Positions 59,876 through 64,000 of a stretch of 64,000 nt of DNA are shown in pieces. The notes under the pieces were generated by a model that was not told the DNA's origin, did no database searches, and was given only the letters and a program-made list of their open reading frames with translations. This DNA comes from Siphonodentalium dalli (taxonomy: Eukaryota; Mollusca; Scaphopoda; Gadilida; Siphonodentaliidae), in assembly GCA_032622095.1 (NCBI GenBank), contig CP136061.1, forward strand, positions 200,870,244 to 200,934,243, written 5' to 3'. How positions within the stretch are numbered: the first letter of the stretch is position 1; each line of letters starts with the position of its first letter. The translations under genes and the position numbers were made by a program.

Positions 59876-61981
59876 TTGATGGAGCCGGCAGCAGCTATTA
59901 TTGACATGAGAGGTGATCACACTCACAGTTATAATAAAACTGATAGTAAAATTAACAGCAACAACAGGAATGCGCTAACATTTGTTGACGTCTCGGAGAG
60001 AGAAGTCTCAGAGTTTGAAGCGAAGATGAGAAACAAAAACACTCCGAGGAAGACGGAATCTGCATCAAGACTATTCAGATAGCGGCTTGTTCAGAAGAAT
60101 GAATTGAGAGCAATAACAGAACTACCGGCAAGTCAGCTAGATAATTATCTCTCTGCATTTTTGCTATCCGTTCGAAAGGCAGATGGGACCGACTACGAGC
60201 CGGACACTTTAACCAGCTACCATCGGTCAATTTCAAAGAAATATTCTCATGATATTGTGGCTGATTACGAGTTTAAGTCATCAAGGAACGTTGTATCATC
60301 AAAACGGAAGGAGCTGAAACAGAAGGGGCTGGTCCAGAAACCTAATGTGTCAGAACCACTCACCAGCCATATTTACTTTTCCCGATTTCGGCGGGGGTCT
60401 CCCGATTTTGTGTCATTTCTCCTGTGCTCCCGATCGGGAAACGAAATCTCCCGATTCAAAAGATAAAACCAAAAATTAGCCGACGGCTGTAGCAAGCGAT
60501 AAGCCATGCATGATATAGTGTTAAAAATCAACAGGGAGCATTTGCAACCGGGTTACTGGTCGGAGCTGACACACGACTTGTTACTGGTCGGAGCTAACAC
60601 ATGACTTGTTACTGGTCGGACTTCCTAATGTAACTGCAAATCCCCAAAAAAAAATAACTGGTTACAAATGCGTCGTATATTTTATCTCCACCAAAATCTG
60701 CCATATATCTAAACTTTTTGTTTGTTTTTGTGTCGGTGAAAGTTCCATTTCCCTCTTGGTGGTATTTCGTGTTTGGTATACGTAATAACAGAACGCGAAT
60801 CGATCGGACCTCAAACAATTGTCAATACGTTCTCTCTTTAAATTCACCGATGTTACTGAATATATTTGGCGACAAGATTATCCGAGAGCACCATTTTATA
60901 GTGTGCAAATATAGTTTTAATCGTTGTATGGCCCTGTTCGAAATAAAACGTGATCCATATATGGAAAATTGTAATTTTATTCCCAATGATTCAGTGATTT
61001 TAGAGACACCCGGTGTCAAGGCCGTTAATTATGGCAGATGCAAACCAAATGCAACAAACAGTGTATATGACATTTAAATGAAAAATATGAAGTTTTTTCC
61101 ATGAGACAGACATTGAAAGAAAATCTCCCTATTTTGCACTAAATCTCCCTATTTCCGAGGATAAATCTCCCTATTTCCAATTTTGAAAGTAAACATGTCT
61201 ACCACTCACACTCAGTGGCGAGGAGCTTCTGAAGGAATCGGTGTGCGTTGGCTTAAAAAGTCCAATCCAGCTGCAAAACAAGCTATGACTTCAAAACACG
61301 ATGATGTTTGGTCTGCGGCCTGGGGCAGTCTTAAAAAAATTATGGGGCAATGTCGTTTTAAAAATCAATGAGAATTGCAGGCAGTATTTCGGGTACAGTG
61401 AGCGAACAACAAAAACAAGGACAGGCGCATATAATGACAATCGAGCATTGCTACCTAAACAGTTCGCCACTCCACAGGAGCCAGAACATTGCCCTGTAGA
61501 CGCGTATAAGGAGTATTCTGCTCGTCGACCAGACAGCATGAAGATGCACGATAGCCCGTTCTATTTTGGCAGTCAATCATAAACGACGATATGGATCAGT
61601 CCTATGGTACAAGGAGCAGCCATTTGTGAACACTCAATCAACAAGATAATGAAAACTATGGCAAAGAAAGCACACTTAATTGGAAGTAAAACAAACCACA
61701 CTGTCCGGAAAACAACTTACACTAAACTGCTTCATACTGGAGTGCATCCATGTACCACTCAACAACTTTCAAGACATAACACATCTAGTGGTAATAACTA
61801 TACTGTTGCGTCAAACGAAATGCAACAGAATATGAGCGAGATCCTCAACAGTGCCTCCAGATATGCCAGGGTTCATCCTCCTGATGCTGAAAGTGCCGAT
61901 AATCATAATGAAGTACCGGATTCCATTTCTACCTCCAGTTTGGAAGGGTGTCGCGTTCCTTTAAAGGCGATTTTCCGCTAG
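59876..61981 (+). pseudogene. Crypton-type tyrosine recombinase gene, interrupted
   Basis: The protein belongs to the Crypton/ZMYM-QRICH-like tyrosine recombinase group (DUF3504). An N-terminal SAM-like region includes 'ITELPASQLDNYLSAFLLSV' and 'DGTDYEPDTLTSYHRSI'. The catalytic domain includes 'MMFGLRPG', 'YSERTTKTRTGA', 'HCPVDAYKEY', 'INKIMKTMAKKA', 'TNHTVRKT' (HxxR, about 61697-61708) and 'NNYTVA', whose Tyr (codon 61799-61801) is the expected nucleophile. All segments stay in one frame, since the 846-bp insert plus target copy is divisible by three. In-frame stops at about 60080 (TAG), 61288 (TGA) and 61580 (TAA) disable it. Active relatives integrate circular DNA by recombination, without target duplication. 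Confidence 0.85.
60364..61201. mobile_element. 838-bp hAT-like insertion in the Crypton gene
   Basis: The ends CAGCCATATTTACTTT and (reverse complement) TAGACATGTTTACTTT form imperfect TIRs. CCACTCAC is duplicated on each side (60356-60363, 61202-61209). An 8-bp duplication with YAG ends fits hAT. Subterminal repeats 'aaatctccctatttc' cluster at the right and 'tctcccgatt' at the left. Removing the insert and one target copy restores the recombinase frame. Confidence 0.88.
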
Positions 61982-62049
61982 ACACTACCGAGTTGACATT
62001 GTTATCATGCCTAGCTGGATAGCTGAAATATTAAAATACTTAGAAAGTG

Positions 62050-62308
62050 CAGTTAGAATTTGCCTGCCAGTTTGGTACCGACCGGTCCATTTTTCGGCTA
62101 TTGGCTGAAGGACTATCAATCGTTTCAATTGAGCCAAGTACGTTCACTCCAGCCTATCGAGAAACTTGACAATCTCGCGGTCGCTGGATTGTTCGACGAT
62201 GCTACAGTCAAAGAATGTTCCATTACTGTGCACAATTACTACGGTGATGTCACTCGTGTGAAACTCAGAAGAATCGAGGTCATCGAAAGTGAATCTGATT
62301 CCGACTGA
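62050..62308 (+). pseudogene. C-terminal part of the Crypton protein
   Basis: In the same frame as the recombinase, but beyond stops at 61979-62040. The segment 'LAVAGLFDDATVKECSITVH' through 'RRIEVIESESDSD' resembles the C-terminal tail of Crypton/ZMYM-like proteins (acidic Ser-Asp end). The stop-rich gap (61982-62050) could be an intron or decay. Confidence 0.6.
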
Positions 62309-63078
62309 CATTGTTGCTGTTGATTGAATTGTTGCGAAAAATCATTCGTTCATTAAATTTGAATTCAACTGATCACATTTTTTCCCTTGCTTGTAGAAAT
62401 CCTTCCACACAGGGCACATTCAGATATCATTCCGCACGAGGGTATTCTCCCCACAAACATTTTGTTGACAAAATATAGTTCCCAGTTCGTTATACATATA
62501 TAATTGCAGATTTCTCATGCAATATCGGAGGTTGGGTTGTAATAGCTAAGGCGTATTTAAGTTCAATTGGTCATTTAATAAACCTATGATCACTACAGTG
62601 AAGTGACCTGAATCACCATATCATGTCTCGTTGAGAAGATGAGATCACGGACCAGACTCGCAGCCTGTGGCAACTCGTCTGATCCGGGATATCAGTGTTA
62701 TCACCTTCACAAATCGGCGTGATATGAAGACCCGGATCCCTTTTTTTTTTATAAAACGGCTGTCTGGTTCTCGAGCTCACGGAACCACAAACCAGTAACA
62801 AGCATAGGAACGAAATACGTGTATCAATTATGTGGTCAACGAGCAAATAAAGGAAGGCGGATCATCACGATCGTCTGGACCCTTTTAAATAATAAAAAGA
62901 AAAGAAATGTGCTATTGCCTCTTTTGTGGTTATCTTTTCAATGAAAAAAAAATTTAATAGAAAAGAAAAGGAATTAAGAGCAACAAGAAGACATAATATA
63001 TGCGGGATTTGGCGACATTCAGGAATCTGATAGACATAGATTTAGATGACAGAAAACATGTTTCTGACTGCATAAGTT
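62309..63078. other. Intergenic
   Basis: No supported gene. A poly-T stretch at 62742-62751 and an A-rich stretch near 62880-62980 are the only notable features. Confidence 0.45.
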
Positions 63079-63222
63079 CGTACAACTCGTCCCCAGTTTA
63101 TAGCGGAATTGACAAAACTAGTCCAGTAAATTATGTCTGGACCGAGCTTTTGGCGAGGACCAGATCTAATTTACTGGATGAGTTTTGGTAAATTCCACTA
63201 TAACATCAGGGAGTTGTATATT
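63079..63222. repeat. Hairpin element of about 145 bp
   Basis: The arms 'tacaactcgtccccagtt' ... 'atgtctggacc' and the reverse complement at 63156-63222 (about 64 bp each) surround a 13-bp centre. The open frame across it (63000-63191) is a palindrome artefact. Confidence 0.8.
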
Positions 63223-63744
63223 CTATTTATTACATGATCCAAAACACCCGACAAAACATACTTAAATCAACAAATGGGAACATCGTCTTCTATACTCTCG
63301 GGATCCAAATAAACGTTTATTATTTTTGCTAAGTTTTTCACACCCCTACGTTTATCAATTTTTGGGCATTAAAAATGGCATATTGTGGAATTTATGTTGA
63401 AGAAAAATAAATCACAAGAATAGCTGACAATACCAGCAGATAGCGGTACTTAAACAACACACATCGTACGATCAGCCACTCGACTCAAATTAAATTCAGC
63501 TACCCGTGACCCCTAGCGCAACAAAATGGACGTGCTACAAGCCTCCGCTAACGGTCGGGTTCGTCTATCATTAATATTTTGGGGGAGAGGGTCTTAGCGA
63601 CACAGCACACTGCTGGCTGCTGTTTGTATCTTTTCTTTTGAGTTCATTCAATGCATTGTATGAGCAACGAGAGACAACTCTTTACTCTTGAGACTTGATC
63701 ACTGTTTCAAGCGCGGAATTTTTAAATCGTGCACACCATTCAAA

Positions 63745-63995
63745 ATGGCAGACCCTTTTAAAAATAAAAAAGGAAAATATCTAGTTGCAGACAAAATAAA
63801 ATTGGTGAATTAGCCCAGAAATACAAAGAAGAGTACACAACTCAACCAAGTAGTAAGAAATGGGACCCCAAGAGAAAAAAGTGGGTGCAACCCCTACCAT
63901 CAGATGGCTATTTGGCGAGAGCCGTACGAGAAACATACCCTTCGTTGAAAGATGCGAAAGGTGATGATCAGAATTTACTAAAGCTATCCAAGTAG
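63745..63995 (+). pseudogene. Small coding-looking stretch, unidentified
   Basis: The start 'aaaATGGCAG' gives 'MADPFKNKKGKYLVADKI'. A shift of one base near 63798 continues as 'IGELAQKYKEEYTTQP', then 'KKWDPKRKKWVQPLPS', 'DGYLARAVRETYPSLK', and a stop at 63993-63995. The composition is protein-like (Lys/Glu-rich, even codon use) over about 85 residues. It may be a frameshifted gene, or an exon with the apparent shift hiding a junction. I do not recognise the family. Confidence 0.45.
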
Positions 63996-64000
63996 CTCGA

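Noticed and set aside
63000-63191. 63-residue frame
   Set aside because: Runs through the hairpin element at 63079-63222.

Overview
This window reads as nuclear DNA of an animal, most likely a bivalve mollusc. It is AT-rich and has very low gene density. Introns have GT-AG ends, and it contains non-LTR retrotransposons and many short inverted-repeat (TIR) elements. It also carries repeat phrases that I associate with bivalve genomes, such as 'gggccgtaactctgg', the TTAAAGG TTAA-type ends, GGAC microsatellites, and frequent tacatgta and accggt. The species call is inference. I see no tRNA, rRNA, CRISPR array or bacterial operon.

Only one host gene is convincing. It lies on the minus strand between 37359 and 31338 and shows three exons whose splice phases join exactly. 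It encodes a single-pass membrane protein of the Shisa/CYYR1/WBP1/VOPP1 (STMC6) type: six cysteines outside, one membrane segment, and a Pro/Gln/Tyr-rich tail with a PPxY motif. The signal-peptide exon was not found.

The rest is layered mobile DNA. At 1-8935 a large inverted repeat, running off the left edge, is interrupted by a 5'-truncated LINE (about 3655-8280). That LINE is itself interrupted by a hAT-like element (4477-6171) with an exact 8-bp target duplication. From 9 to 30 kb there are dispersed repeats, hairpin elements and a 90/98-bp satellite (21.2-22.5 kb), plus the first of two copies of a composite repeat (26.8-29.1 kb). From 39 to 46 kb there is a minisatellite, a minus-strand CR1-like LINE with a degraded 2A-like motif, and the second composite repeat.

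From 46.28 to 50.48 kb lies a second copy of the 12.02-13.24 kb segment, split by a 3-kb element (46420-49418). That element has TATGG...CCATA ends and a 6-bp GAATTC duplication. It is built from AT-rich palindromic tiles alternating with a GC-rich 136-bp repeat. The 50.5-55.2 kb region is a duplicated segment with a LINE endonuclease fragment and a TA-flanked TIR element between the copies. The 56.6-59.6 kb region holds a Harbinger-like element, a foldback element and a second TATGG element (58541-59629) with a 6-bp CGTTTT duplication. At 59.88-62.31 kb is a Crypton-type tyrosine recombinase gene, in one frame but with nonsense codons and an 838-bp hAT-like insertion. The last kilobase has a hairpin element and a small unidentified coding-looking stretch.

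The most unusual features are the 46420-49418 element and its 58541-59629 counterpart. They share terminal bases, target-duplication length and an architecture of short perfect palindromes, and may represent a poorly described transposon type.
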